Shown here: piece after piece, positions 43,240 to 54,597 of the stretch
Layout: each line of letters starts with the position of its first letter
Position numbering within the stretch: position 1 is the first letter of the stretch
Assembly: GCF_026151205.1 (NCBI RefSeq)
Contig: NC_087077.1
Span: 13,552,983-13,616,982 of the forward strand
From: Bolinopsis microptera
Lineage: Eukaryota > Ctenophora > Tentaculata > Lobata > Bolinopsidae
Direction of reading: 5' to 3'
DNA length: 64,000 nucleotides
The notes under the pieces: generated by a model
The model's input: the letters and a program-made list of their open reading frames with translations, nothing else
Database searches by the model: none
Told to the model about the DNA's origin: nothing
Made by a program: the position numbers and the translations under genes

Positions 43240-44221
43240 ATGTCCGTCTCCAGTGGTATTCACGCATATTTCCAGTTGGTAGTAAAGAAGATAATCCACT
43301 GCCAGCTGGCTCACAAGCCTCCCACATCTACTAAATATATTCTAGATCTGGACTTTATCAAGATACGACTCTTTGACAAGGTTGTACCGAAGACTTGTCA
43401 TAACTTCAGGGAGCTGTGCACTCATAATCAAGGATTTGGATACGCAGGGTCTTCGATAGATCACGTGGTCAGAGGATTTGGTCTTTATGGAGGTGAGCAA
43501 CCAAGCGTAAAAAGTGTCAGTTTTAGAATAATTTAGGTACAACTTTCTTCATTGGCTATCAAGACGTCTAAAATATAATGTGCTGTCGTACCTTTTTTCA
43601 TTGTTTGAAGGTATTATATTCAGAATTATGTAGCGTGTCCAGCTTGATTATCTTTTTAATTGAACTCATTTTGTAGGAGATGTGGTAGAGAGAGTACAAG
43701 CAGACCAGCCCCACGATGAACCATACAAGGGTCTAGCCTGGAACGGCAAAGTGGAATCCTTCAAGAAGCCCCAGTACCTTCAAATGCCTAAACCTCGACT
43801 TGGAGAATGTGGCAGATCCGTCTATGGAGCCAGCATGCGGGAAATGGTATACGAGGATGAAACATACTTCCCTGACGAGAATCACACGATTATACACGAC
43901 CGTCCTGGTATCATAACGATGGCAGGGCACGGTCCTGACACCAACTCGTCTAGATTCCTCATCTTAACGGCCCCGGCCCGATGGCTGGACGGTAAACAAG
44001 TAGCGTTTGGTGAGGTGGTGGAGGGACTGGAAACTGTTCAGGAGATAGACCAGATTTGTGGCAGTCAGTGTGGGTACCCCAGACATTTAGTAGAGATTGT
44101 TCAGAGTGGGGTTGTGGAGGGGGAGGAGTCACTGCCACAATCCCGGACTTTGGAAGAGTTAAATTATAGGCAACCGATCGATCCTCTGGCGTATACAAAA
44201 CAGCCTGTTTATATCGAATGA
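43240..44221 (+). CDS. Divergent cyclophilin-type PPIase domain protein
   Basis: Two exons, 43240-43492 and 43677-44221 (donor GAG/GTGAGC, acceptor TTTTGTAG, phase 1), give 265 residues. Cyclophilin landmarks in order: IRLFDKVVPKTCHNFRELCT (residues about 46-66), SSIDHVVRGFGLYGGD, SVYGASMREM, HDRPGIITMAGHGPDTNSSR, then ARWLDGKQVAFGEVVEGLE. Compared with cyclophilin A, the catalytic Arg of FHR is replaced (IDH), the active-site Gln before GGD is Tyr, the Phe of SQFF is Leu and the His of DGKH is Gln; the Trp before LDGK is kept. About 45 extra residues (Pro- and Lys-rich) are inserted between GGD and the SVYG segment. Likely a binding or scaffold cyclophilin with weak or no isomerase activity. 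Confidence 0.8.
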
Positions 44222-44908
44222 TGAGTTATGGCTTTTTGAGATCATTTTGATAAATTGTATATCGATAATGTCGACGTTTCTGTTTCCGGGAAATATTTGA
44301 AAACTGTTTTTATGAGCCCTGTCTGGATGATAATGGTGATAGACTTAGAAGTTTTTAAGAGTTAAGTTATTTTTGTTAATTTATTCATGCATAACACAGT
44401 TTTACAAGAGAAGCTATTTTAATTCCATAATACGGTTTTTCTAACTGCGAAGTGTGCAGAAAGTTTGATTTTTTCAATTGACTATGAAATTAAAATTATG
44501 ACCAATATTGGAGATACCGAGAGATTTTCCGTGCTTGAGATAAAGGATCTCTTGAGGTAGAGCTTAAAGTCTGGTTTCTATCTTCTCCTTACAAATGTTA
44601 CAACGAGTATTTGACAGATTGTAGGTGATTGGAAAAGAAGGAGGAAAAGTAACCAGCTATGTTGGGAAACCTGGTCCGGAATATTGGGATCAGGAGCAGA
44701 GTCGGATGCATTTCTTTCTATAGGTCAGTTTATTTTTATAGGTCAGTTTCTTCATAATCTCACTTCATCGATAGATAGATGATATTTCTAATCATATAAG
44801 GAATGTTTTTTTCCATTTTATTCAACTCAGACCACTGGTAAACTCAACTGCTATCGAATGTGCACTGGAAATTTACATTTTTTCACCCACGAACAATTGT
44901 TATTTCAG
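44222..44908. other. Spacer expected to contain the 5' exons of ATPAF1
   Basis: The mitochondrial targeting sequence and N-terminal part of ATPAF1 should lie here or further upstream. An acceptor-like GTAG at 44624 precedes an open stretch to about 44723, but it does not join in phase to the 44909 exon, so I left it out. Confidence 0.35.
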
Positions 44909-46270
44909 GAATTTCAGTGGTACGATCGGGTTAGGTAGTCAGATTCCAGGACACACTCTGGATGACATCATGAAAACAGAGCTCTTGAAGGATGCCACTC
45001 CTAAAGAGGTTGGTGACTTTCATCGTCGAAGAAATCCCGCTTGATTTTAGACTTTAGACTTTCCAGAAATGATTAATGAATGTTTCATTGGAATTAGTTT
45101 TAGGATCAGTGCTTGGTAAACATATTTCTTTCCTTTGCTCATATCTTCATCACTATACCCATTTACCGCAGATTTCAAAGATTTGGGCTGATTATCATCA
45201 GACGAAAGATGGTTTCGTATCAGGTGTTATTCCATCCATGCACTACGCTGAGATACAAGCAAAAGGAAAAATCTGTCCAAGGGTTCGAACTTTAAATTTG
45301 ATTCTTGAATTTTTGAAACAATATTTGGAGCTCTTAAATATCTTTGTAGAATGTAGATGCAAATTCGTCGAACTATTTCTCTTACCCCCCAGTTTGTGTA
45401 TGCAATTCCCAAAGATAGTGGTGGTTTCGAGATGATGTACTCTGAAATTCACCAGCACAGAATATCATTCACTAGTCTGGAAGCATTCAAGGTATTAACT
45501 ATGATCTACTTTTCATTATAAATGAAACTCTTAAAACTTCTCAAAATACCTCTGTCAGTGTCATATTATTATAAGAATTTCTCTGAGTTCCAATCTGTTA
45601 CATTCCCGACGAGCCCCTCCCCGCAGGCACTTCAATCCTCAGCTCCTCCTCTCCTCGAACTGTTCCACTACATTGACTTCCAGCAGACCAAGGAGCTGGT
45701 GCTGATGAGAGGAGCCTACAAGGATCCCCTCACTCCAAATGTTAGTTTACCTGGAACACTAGTTTAGGGGGCTTGAAAATTTAGAGTTCACGTTTGTCAC
45801 AATTACATATGGCTGAAAAAGCGGACCCTAGATATGTTTATTCTTAAGTCCTATTCTAGCCTGTGTAAGCTTTGTCAGCAATGAAGCAAAAGTTAAGTTT
45901 CTGTTGGTACGCCTGGTATGGTCCAGAAATTCCACTGCTACTCAACAACAGATTAACCGCTGCTCAATCTACTAAAATGTTCATAATTGTACCAGAAACA
46001 CACAAATTCATAAAAACATACTAGTTCTATAAATAGTATTACTGTCCACGACGGTACCTGATTCCACTGTTTCACAACAGATATTTTCAGGAGGCAGTAT
46101 TTCTGGTAAACCAACTACAGATGTACTACAGATTAGATCCTGAACGATTTAAGCTGGTCCATACTTTCAACCATAATCCCATGTTCTTCGATTTCAACGA
46201 ACTTCTCAAAAACGTAGAGTATCCAGACCTTTTACCATCCAACCAAACAAACGAAAAGTCTAAAAGTTAA
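44909..46270 (+). CDS. ATPAF1: ATP synthase F1 assembly factor 1 (ATP11/ATPAF1), 5' end not found
   Basis: Exons 44909-45008, 45172-45282, 45393-45491, 45627-45740 and 46091-46270 (TAA 46268-46270), with phase 0 at all internal joins. The encoded segments follow human ATPAF1 in order: TLDDIMKTELLKDATPKE, IWADYHQTKDGFVSGVIP, CPRFVYAIPKDSGGFEM, the ISFTSLEAFK segment, LELFHYIDFQQTKELVLMRG, and the terminal EAVFLVNQLQMYYRLDPERF with HTFNHNPMFFDFNELL. The family are mitochondrial-matrix chaperones that hold F1 beta subunits during ATP synthase assembly. The N-terminal presequence and about 100 residues are unassigned. Donors at 45009 (GTTGGT) and 45283 (GTTCGA) are non-consensus but required by the alignment. 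AATAAA at 46537-46542 may be the polyadenylation signal. Confidence 0.85.
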
Positions 46271-46594
46271 TATGAACTGTGTTTATACAGATTATTTATA
46301 TAACGCGAGGGACAGTTTCTTTTTGTAACAAACAAAGCGGCCTGATCATGTCTGTTTTTGGGTCAAGTATTGAGCAACAAGGTAAATAATCAAAGACCAC
46401 GATTTGAATTTAGATTTTTACGTATTTTATTAACTTATTCATTTTTTAAAGTACATAAAATGTAGTTTACTGTTGCATTTACAATTTACCGGCTGCGATT
46501 AAATGTGATGTCCTATAAAATACGGTCTTAACGGTTAATAAAATATTTGTTCCAAAGACCGTCGATGAGTCTTACCTAGCTTTGTCTTGGCAGA

Positions 46595-47610
46595 TTGCTA
46601 GTCTATTGCTCGGCACTCTCAAGTATAGTGAGAAGCTCGAAAAGAGCGCCGCGCATTGGGATTGGCGTGCCATGTAACGATGAGTCTAAGTCCAAATTCC
46701 AACTCGAGCGCGTCTTTGTTTGTAGGTTTATAACCTACCACAGGCCGGACGCGCGCCGAGTTGGACAAATATTCGAACAAAATATTTTACGAGTATCACC
46801 CGTTAAGTCTTGGTAGGTTATTAACCTAAAAAATACGGTCCTATTTTAATTTAATCGCTCGCCAAGGATTTTTAATTTTAAAGACAGGCTCTGATATTGA
46901 TTGACGATGTCAATCCGTCGAGATCGTTGCTCTGCGAAGCAGAGCAACGATCGACGACGATGCGAAGCAAGAATGCTAGTTCGCGTCGAAGCGGCGAAGT
47001 CCTCCAAGCCCTGATAATGCTGATTCTGAAACATTGACGGATAATACTCGTCTATGGTCTAAATTTCTTCGAAGTAGCGCGTGCTGCCATGCCGCTTTCT
47101 TTTTCAAATATTGACTAATACTGCCACTGGGCGGCGCTCAGCCTGTTATTCCGCCGAATCTCTATGAAAATTATTTGTCATACGTTGTATGACCCGCTGC
47201 GCACAAGTGCGCGGCTCCCCCTGTATCGTAAAAACTTAGTGAAACGATAATGGGGGTCACGACGTGATATCAACGGGTGATACTCGTAAAATATCTGTTC
47301 CATATATTGGACCGTCGACGAGTCCAACTCGGCGCGCGTCCTGGTAGGTTGTAAACCTACAAATTGCAAATGATCCACAACCTTCCAAATGTAGATAATT
47401 TAATATACGCGTACAGATGACAGACTTCAGAAAATTAAACCGAACAAATATTTTCGGCTCATAAATCAGTTATTTTTTCATAAATCATGTCATTGTCTTG
47501 TATCACGTCGTGAACCCCACGGTCGTTTCACTAGTGAGTTTCTACGATTAGATGCAGGGGAGCCGCGCACTCGTGCGCGGCGGGTCATACAACTGACAAC
47601 GTATGCAGTA
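46595..47610. repeat. Inverted-repeat-rich, GC-patchy repeat region
   Basis: The segment at about 46720-46810 (GTAGGTTTATAACCTACCA, GGACGCGCGCCGAGTTGGAC, TATTTTACGAGTATCACCCG) recurs inverted at about 47255-47370. A perfect 13-bp-stem hairpin (GATCGTTGCTCTG/CAGAGCAACGATC) lies at 46922-46952. The GGAGCCGCGCAC...GTGCGCGGCGGGTCATACAAC segment near 47556-47592 repeats, inverted, the one near 47180-47220. These are overlapping copies of one or more MITE-like repeats; exact ends are not resolved. Confidence 0.55.
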
Positions 47611-47809
47611 TGACAATCCACAATCATTGTCCGCGAATACGACAATGGACATTGGACAAATAACTGACAATGGTATACGTTTTACAACTTTGTCGTCATT
47701 GTCAAATAAAATCCATACTTTCTACAATACCGAGCTAGACGGTTTCACTAAAGGGTCGTTCACATATTCAATATTACGTAATCAGCAGAGTGCAGAGGGG
47801 GGTTTTCAA

Positions 47810-48160
47810 ATGCTTACGGTTGATTACGGGGGGTGGGGGGGTTTGGTCGTTGATTACGTAATTGGTAATCAAAATTTTAATTTTTTACCGATTTTCGAAA
47901 TACCAATTGGACAATTTTCGTTAATTATGTAATCAACATTTTTTCAAGTCTCAGACAGCAATGAATAATGTGTATTTCTTGGATCTCTACATCAAAATTT
48001 AACTCAAAAATGGGGGGCCGGGGGTGTCTAATCTTGATTACGTAATATAGGAGGGGGGTCAAACCTTGATTACGTAATATAGGTAATATAGGTAATATAG
48101 GTAATATAGGTAAGGGAGGGGGTTCGGTCTTGATTACGGAGGGGGGGGGGGGGTAAAAAT
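47810..48160. repeat. GATTACGTAAT repeats, (GTAATATAG)n and G-tracts
   Basis: TTGATTACG(TAAT) recurs in both orientations. GTAATATAG is tandemly repeated about five times near 48070-48115, and runs of G interrupt it (47829-47848, and about 14 G near 48140-48154). No gene. Confidence 0.7.
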
Positions 48161-48366
48161 TCCAAAATATTGATTATTTAATATGTGAACGACCCCTAAA
48201 TATAAATATAATTCAATCGAGCTAGATAATGAATAGCAAATAAAAGACAAATTAGAACATAACTCATTTTTTTAAATTTCCTCGAACAAAGCTTTCGACT
48301 TGCGGGTTTTTAATATATGATAATATAACAGTAGATTAACGTAAATCAGTTTCCAAAAATAAAAGT

Positions 48367-48449
48367 TGTCAGAAGTGGGATTTGAATCCACGCCCACATT
48401 CATGGACCAGAGTTTGAATCTGGCGCCTTAACCACTCGGCCATCCTGAC
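48367..48449 (-). tRNA. tRNA-Leu(CAA) or tRNA-derived copy
   Basis: The minus strand folds as a class II tRNA. The acceptor stem GTCAGGA pairs with TTCTGAC. The D-arm is GCCGAGTGGTTAAGGC, the anticodon stem-loop is CCAGA-TTCAAAC-TCTGG (anticodon CAA), and a long variable arm is typical of Leu. It has no intron. A TTTT run follows the 3' end, as for Pol III termination. The T-arm reads GTGGATTCAAATCCCAC: the normally invariant G53 is A, leaving an A-C mismatch and an imperfect B box, so it may be poorly transcribed or a pseudogene. Confidence 0.8.
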
Positions 48450-48660
48450 ATAATTCAAGGAGAACTTTGCTAGTTTCATACCGCTGACTAGAGCCTGCGT
48501 CACTTTATTTGTTATCATTGTTTCCATACATGAATTGTGAGTAGCTGCAGATATTTAATGTCATTACCTCATTTACCTGGGGACCTCAGGCTATCATGTT
48601 CATAAACACCGAATAGAGATTTCGATTAGGCGGAATGACAGGCTGAGCGCGGCCCAGTAA

Positions 48661-49082
48661 TCACAATGCTGGCAAGCATTACCGTCGCCCTTATATTCAC
48701 AATACTATTTACCCCCTATACTATTATATCCCCTTTATTGATTTCCAGGCATTAAGACTCATCGAAAGTAGATCAGCAGGTACATTTAAGTTCAAAACAT
48801 TCTAATTCAATGTTAAAGATGACAGGGATAAAAAATAGTTATATGGAGGTTTTTAAGAAATTTGCGCAAAATACGCGCCAGCATGTTATACGAAATTAGG
48901 TAAAAAACCCAAAATCGCCATATTCAGGTGCCTTAAAAACCATGTTAAAATTGAGTTAGAGATCTGAAACTTTGCAGGGCGTCTAGACCTTGTCCAAGTC
49001 GACAGTAAAAAAAATTTCATGTTTCAGGAGTATCGGGAAGTGGGTTTCCTGGAACCCCTGTTTTACAACAGATTGTCGTGAA
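48661..49082 (+). repeat. Repeat A: inverted copy of the palindrome-centre element
   Basis: It begins TCACAATGCTGGCAAGCATT and ends ACAGATTGTCGTGAAG followed by a (TA)n run. The whole 422 bp recurs in reverse complement at 50461-50883 with only a few differences. Confidence 0.85.
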
Positions 49083-49114
49083 GATATATATATATATATA
49101 TATGTATAGATGTA

Positions 49115-49441
49115 TTTGACCAAAACCCATAATCATGGGTAGAGTGTACCGCTGCCAGTGTCTCTCTTTTCCAAACAAAAGGAAATGATATTAATTTGAG
49201 GAACCGTCCGCTAATGCAAATTGATACCGAGAATGAAATCGGTCGCTCGCTTTTCCCATTCATTCACGGCTTACGAATTGTAATAAAGCTTATTAAATGG
49301 GAAAAGCGAGCGACCGATTTCATTCTCGGTATCAATTTGCATTAGCGGACGGTTCCTCAAATTAATATCATTTCCTTTTGTTTGGAAAAGAGAGACACTG
49401 GCAGCGGTACACTCTACCCATGATTATGGGTTTTGGTCAAA
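49115..49441. mobile_element. Hairpin MITE H1 flanked by TA
   Basis: A 327-bp near-perfect palindrome from TTTGACCAAAACCCATAATC to its reverse complement, with a loop of about 35-40 bp near 49262-49300. TA on each side (49113-49114, 49442-49443) indicates Tc1/mariner-type insertion. Its twin is H2 at 51890-52217. Confidence 0.85.
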
Positions 49442-49443
49442 TA

Positions 49444-51887
49444 TCATCTCTTTTTGATTATAATGTCAGGATAATTTACACAATCGAAACTTCATTAACA
49501 AGGAGGTAATTCCGACGATTTCGAAATTCTGCCTTTGAAAACGTTTCCTTGTGTTTAGTTAGGTATATCTGTCGATAACCGACTGAATATGGCACTTTTT
49601 ACTCATTCAAGTTGGCATTAAATTCATATATAATGCCATTTAAATATCGTGGAAAGCAGAATATATTCGAAATCACGAATGAGCAAAATTCTCACCTTTC
49701 GCACGTGCAAACTTTGAGCGGACGTTGCGTGCGCATACAATATTGAATCACCGTAAATTTTTGCATAGTTGTATTTAATATATAGTTTGATAAGCATGCA
49801 AAGTTTCAGAAGATTTCAAAAAGAACTTGGATCACAACGGGACTCCAAAGTTGATAAAAATCGTGAAAATCAAAATTTTTAGTGATTTTAGCTATTTTAA
49901 ATAAATTTGGGCGTGTCCCCACGTGTGCAACTTTTCGATTTTTAACTTTAAAACTAGCCTATAACACAATTTACACCTTTAAAAAGCAAAATTGAGCTCC
50001 ACAACCCAAGGGATAACCCAACACCAGAGAATACTAATTCACAACTTTTGTGTTTTTATAAAATTATTCTTCAAAAAAGCACTAACTTCAATAGCAAATA
50101 TCTTTATGAAGGAGCAAGGTAGGAAACTATTCCGGTAGATTTTCGGAATGCTTGAACAATTATTTAAGATGAAAATGTCCTCAGATTTTGAATAAAATTA
50201 CTCCTTAATAGCGTAAAATCGATTTGAAAAGTTGTTACTTTGTCAAAAATCAAGTTTTTAAAACACTTAATTTGATGACGTCATCAAGTGATGATGATGA
50301 CGTTAAATTATTTTTCAATACAATGTAAACTAAAGCTTAAACGATTATCTTTAAAACCTGTGGTTCGAGATGACTGTATCGCTTATACTTTCGAATCTAC
50401 GGACACTTAAATGTAGGCTACAATTGACTGCAAAAAGCGTCTATATTATATATTATATATCTTCACGACAATCTGTTGTAAAACAGGGGTTCCAGAAAAC
50501 CCACTTCACGATACTCCTGAAACATGAAATTTTTTTTACAGTCGATTTGGACAAGGTCTAGACGCCCTGCAAAGTTTCAGATCTCTAACTCAATTTTAAC
50601 ATGGTTTTTAAGGCACCTGAATATGGCGATTTTGGGTTTTTTACCTAATTTCGTATAACATGCTGGCGCGTATTTTGCGCAAATTTCTTAAAAACCTCCA
50701 TATAACTATTTTTTATCCCTGTCATCTTTAACATTGAATTAGAATGTTTTGAACTTAAATGTACCTGCTGATCTACTTTCGATGAGTCTTAATGCCTGGA
50801 AATCAATAAAGGGGATATAATAGTATAGGGGGTAAATAGTATTGTGAATATAAGGGCGACGGTAATGCTTGCCAGCATTGTGATAGACGCTTTTTGCAGT
50901 CAATTGTAGCCTACATTTAAGTGTCCGTAGATTCAAAAGTATAAAAGATGCAGTCATTTTGAACCACAGGTTTTAAAGATAATCGTTTATACCTCAGTTT
51001 ACTTTATATTGAAAAATAATTTATCATCATCATCATCACTTGATGACGTCATCAATTTAAGTGTTTTTAAAACTTGATTTTTGACAAAACAACAACTTTT
51101 CAAATCGATTTTACACCATTAAAGAGTAATTTTATTCAAAATCTGAGGACATTTTTATCTTAGATAATTGTTCAAGCATTCTAAAAATCTACCGGAAAAG
51201 TTTCCTACCTTACTCCTTCATAAAGATATTTGCTATTGAAGTTAGTGCTTTTTTGAAGAATAATTTTATAAAAACACAAAAGTTGTGAATTAGTATTCTC
51301 TGGTGTTGGGTTATCCCTTGGGTTGTGGAGCTCAATTTTGCTTTTTAAAGGTGTAAATTGTGTTATAGGCTAGTTTTAAAGTTAAAAATCGAAAAGTTGC
51401 ACACGTGGGGACACGCCCAAATTTATTTAAAATAGCTAAAATCACTAAAAATTTTGATTTTCACGATTTTTATCAACTTTGGAGTCCCGTTGTGATCCAA
51501 GTTCTTTTTGAAATCTTCTGAAACTTTGCATGCTTATCAAACTATATATTAAATACAACTATGCAAAAATTTACGGTGATTCAATATTGTATGCGCACGC
51601 AACGTCCGCTCAAAGTTTGCACGTGCGAAAGGTGAGAATTTTGCTCATTCGTGATTTCGAATATATTCTGCTTTCCACGATATTTAAATGGCATTATATA
51701 TGAATTTAATGCCAACTTGAATGAGTAAAAAGTGCCATATTCAGTCGGTTATCGACAGATATACCTAACTAAACACAAAGAAACGTTTTCAAAGGCAGAA
51801 TTTCGAAATCGTCGAAATTACCTCCTTGTTAATGAAGTTTCGACTAGCTGTGTAAATTATCCTGACATTATAATCAAAAAGAGATGA
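49444..51887. repeat. Large palindrome (about 1.0-kb arms) with repeat A' at its centre
   Basis: The left arm 49444-50443 and right arm 50884-51887 are inverted copies (for example CTGCAAAAAGCGTCTA against TAGACGCTTTTTGCAG at the inner ends, CATCTCTTTTTGATTATAAT at the outer ends). The centre, about 50444-50883, is occupied by A', the inverted copy of repeat A. Small differences between arms show some age. Short ORFs mirrored in both arms are not genes. Confidence 0.88.
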
Positions 51888-51889
51888 TA

Positions 51890-52217
51890 TTTGACCAAAA
51901 CCCATAATCATGGGTAGAGTGTACCGCTGCCAGTGTCTCTCTTTTCCAAACAAAAGGAAATGATATTAATTCGAGGAACAGTCCGCTAATGCAAATTGAT
52001 ACCGAGAATGAAATCGGTCGCTCGCTTTTTCCATTCGATCACGGCTCACGAATTGTAATAAAGCTTATTGATTTGAAAAAGCGAGCGACCGATTTCATTC
52101 TCGGTATCAATTTGCATTAGCGGACTGTTCCTCGAATTAATATCATTTCCTTTTGTTTGGAAAAGAGAGACACTGGCAGCGGTACACTCTACCCATGATT
52201 ATGGGTTTTGGTCAAAT
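51890..52217. mobile_element. Hairpin MITE H2 flanked by TA
   Basis: A 328-bp palindrome almost identical to H1, with the same TTTGACCAAAACCC termini, TA at 51888-51889 and 52218-52219, and a central loop near 52034-52075. Placed symmetrically to H1 outside the right palindrome arm. Confidence 0.85.
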
Positions 52218-52219
52218 AC

Positions 52220-53103
52220 CTCATACGTTATGTTATGCTTCTTATCGTCTTACCAGGGGTGCAAAAGGTTTATGTTGATGTTACTCGTCTAAAATTCTTC
52301 GGATTAGCGCGCGCCGCTTTCTTCTCGAAATGTTGCTCGAGGCAAGTGCTATACTATTTCACACTTGCCATTTTTAAGTTTAACATAAACCTTTTTATTT
52401 GCAAGAAGTAGCGCGCGCCGGGCTTGTCCATTAAATTAACAATGGACAAGAGTATTACCCGTTAATTTTTGTGTAGTTGAGATATACTTAAAATAGTGCG
52501 GGTCTTCCTCTTAGTCTTACCTTCCTCTTACCTGGGTGAGGGTCCCCAGGTAAACATGCGCTTGAATTGTATCTATAAACTAGAAATTAATCTACACGGT
52601 AAAATTAATAAGCCTTTTGCATTTTTACCTGAGTGCTGAGTAAAGCTGAAAGTGAAAGCGCAGAACCTCACAATTGGACGCTTCCCAGCCCTCGGTGGGA
52701 CGGGTTAGTGAAATTGTAGAGGTCTTGGCCAACAATCATGCATAAACATTAAACACTATCCGGTGGATGGATATTGAATATAAACAATTCACGATCTGGA
52801 TGTGAAACTATACTGTATACTTAAAGTTAAACATAAAGATAGGTGTGGCTACTTCAGTGTTCAGTGTTCAGTTTACCTGGGCTATTATGTTCCAATTTTT
52901 ATCAACATGAAATACAAATGAAAACACTAATCTCACAAGCGTAAAATTATCAAAATTAATCATGAAGTAATATCATCGGCGGCATTGCCTGTTGCCATTA
53001 CCATTTACAGATTAACCAACTTAAAAACCATGAATTTTCGGCCATCCAAAAGAACTCGTGTTCGCAAGAGTCATTTGAATTTAAATTTACAGGGGATAAG
53101 GGT
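52220..53103. other. Intergenic DNA with a repeat fragment
   Basis: Sequence at about 52235-52440 (TTACTCGTCTAAAATTCTTCG, TTAGCGCGCGCCGCTTTCTT) resembles 47041-47110, so it may be the displaced other half of that repeat, separated by the palindrome. No gene recognised in the rest. Confidence 0.4.
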
Positions 53104-53650
53104 GGGGGGGGGGCTTACCATATTAAAGTATATGAAAGTCTATGTATTTTGCTGATTTGACCCCGGGGATATAGTTATACTTTAATATACTTTTTAATGT
53201 ACCTTTATCCCGATTTTTGGGAGGCCTAAAAATTGCCGCCCACAACAAGGTTGAAATGCGATTCTAAATGAATTAGAAAATTTCGTGCGAAAATATTGAA
53301 AACTGATATGTGATAGTTATGTCGATTTCGCCTTAGTATCCACTATCCACTTTTCAACAGATCTAGAAATTGAGCTATAAATTACAGAGAATATGTCATT
53401 TATGATCACCTGCAATTGTAATTGTTTCATATAAAGTTAGTCTCATTCAAAAATATTGAAATCTGATCAATTTATGGGCCAAAAACTATAAATTTTGGCT
53501 CATAACTCGACCATTTTTGTCAAAACTGGATGAAAGTTCGTGAAAGAGTTCAGGAGAAAACAGGCTCATCTTGCTAAACTAAACGAAGAATATGGCATTT
53601 TGGGCATATTAAAGCATATTAGCGTAGTATTTGACCCCCCCCCCCCCCCC
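53104..53650. mobile_element. Small poly-G/poly-C-capped element
   Basis: It opens with a 10-base G-tract (53104-53113) then CTTACCATATTAAAGTATAT, and closes with GGGCATATTAAAGCATATTA, a GTAGTATTTGA tail and a C-tract of about 16 (53635-53650). CATATTAAAG-like words lie at 10-bp spacing at both ends and, inverted, near 53170-53210. There is no coding sequence. I do not see a flanking duplication. It is assigned to the same structural class as 5198-7571 and 55122-58822. Confidence 0.55.
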
Positions 53651-54597
53651 ATCATCCAGAGTTACCCAAGGCAAACATTCTGAAAATGTTCACTGCCATT
53701 GAGCGGTGCTCATCCCTACCTTCAGATAATGGATGCTCCGAATTTCTTGGCCGAAGGTTATTGATTTTCAAGTTCAAACTAAAATAATTTCAACCAGTGG
53801 TATAACTTTAAACTGACATAATATAAAGTCAACCCAACCCAGATTCAAACCATAATATCCATGTTAAAGTTCAACATAACAACATTGTCCTTAACCCAGA
53901 CTATCAATATTCGAGAAGTGACAAAATCCATTAACAATTAAACTGGGGGAGCGAAACAATTCAAAACTGGTGGCAATATTATATGAGTTTTGCCACAAAT
54001 AGGAAACAGTGTGTAAAAGTGAAATCATAGTCAAACCCAAAAACACCGTCAAGATTTAAAATCTAAAGTTAAGATTTAAATTCAATATACATATTATTAT
54101 TTAGTACGTACGCATTATTTAGGTAAAGTCTTCAGAATCGTCAACTTTGATTTGAAGACTGAGAAATTTGCACTAACACTCAAAACGTGCGAAAACCATC
54201 AAATCGGGTCAAAGTAGGCCCCCGATCTCTAACGAAACAAATCGTTGCTAGGGTCTGACTATTGGTTTATTCTACGACCTACATCCCATCAATAAATCTG
54301 TTGTAGCTAGTATCTATAAATCGTGTCTTCAGAATTCATTTCGTTCATCAATGACTTCAAGAATTTATTAGTAGTTTGGGATGAAAGATATTGACCCGAT
54401 TTGATGCGGACAGATTTTCAGTGTTTCTGTACTCAGTCTACATTAGGAATCAACTCAATCTAAGAAACTGGCTGCACATCAATATATCAACAATCAAACT
54501 GACAGAAATCAAGTCCACTCCTGAAACGGACTAACGGGTGTAACAAACTCTGGGACACAACAGTTGCGGAACTGCGTTTGTGCGGTGACAGCTCCTG
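53651..54597. other. Intergenic DNA downstream of the zinc-finger gene
   Basis: Non-coding AT-rich sequence after the stop of the minus-strand zinc-finger gene. It presumably includes its 3' UTR just below 54598. No repeat identified. Confidence 0.4.

Noticed and set aside
44625-44723. Candidate upstream exon of ATPAF1
   Set aside because: No reading frame joins in phase to the exon at 44909, and no similarity to the ATPAF1 N-terminus is visible.
50370-50957. Mirrored ORFs (LRTLKCRLQLTAKSVY)
   Set aside because: Both come from the two arms of the palindrome and lack coding features.
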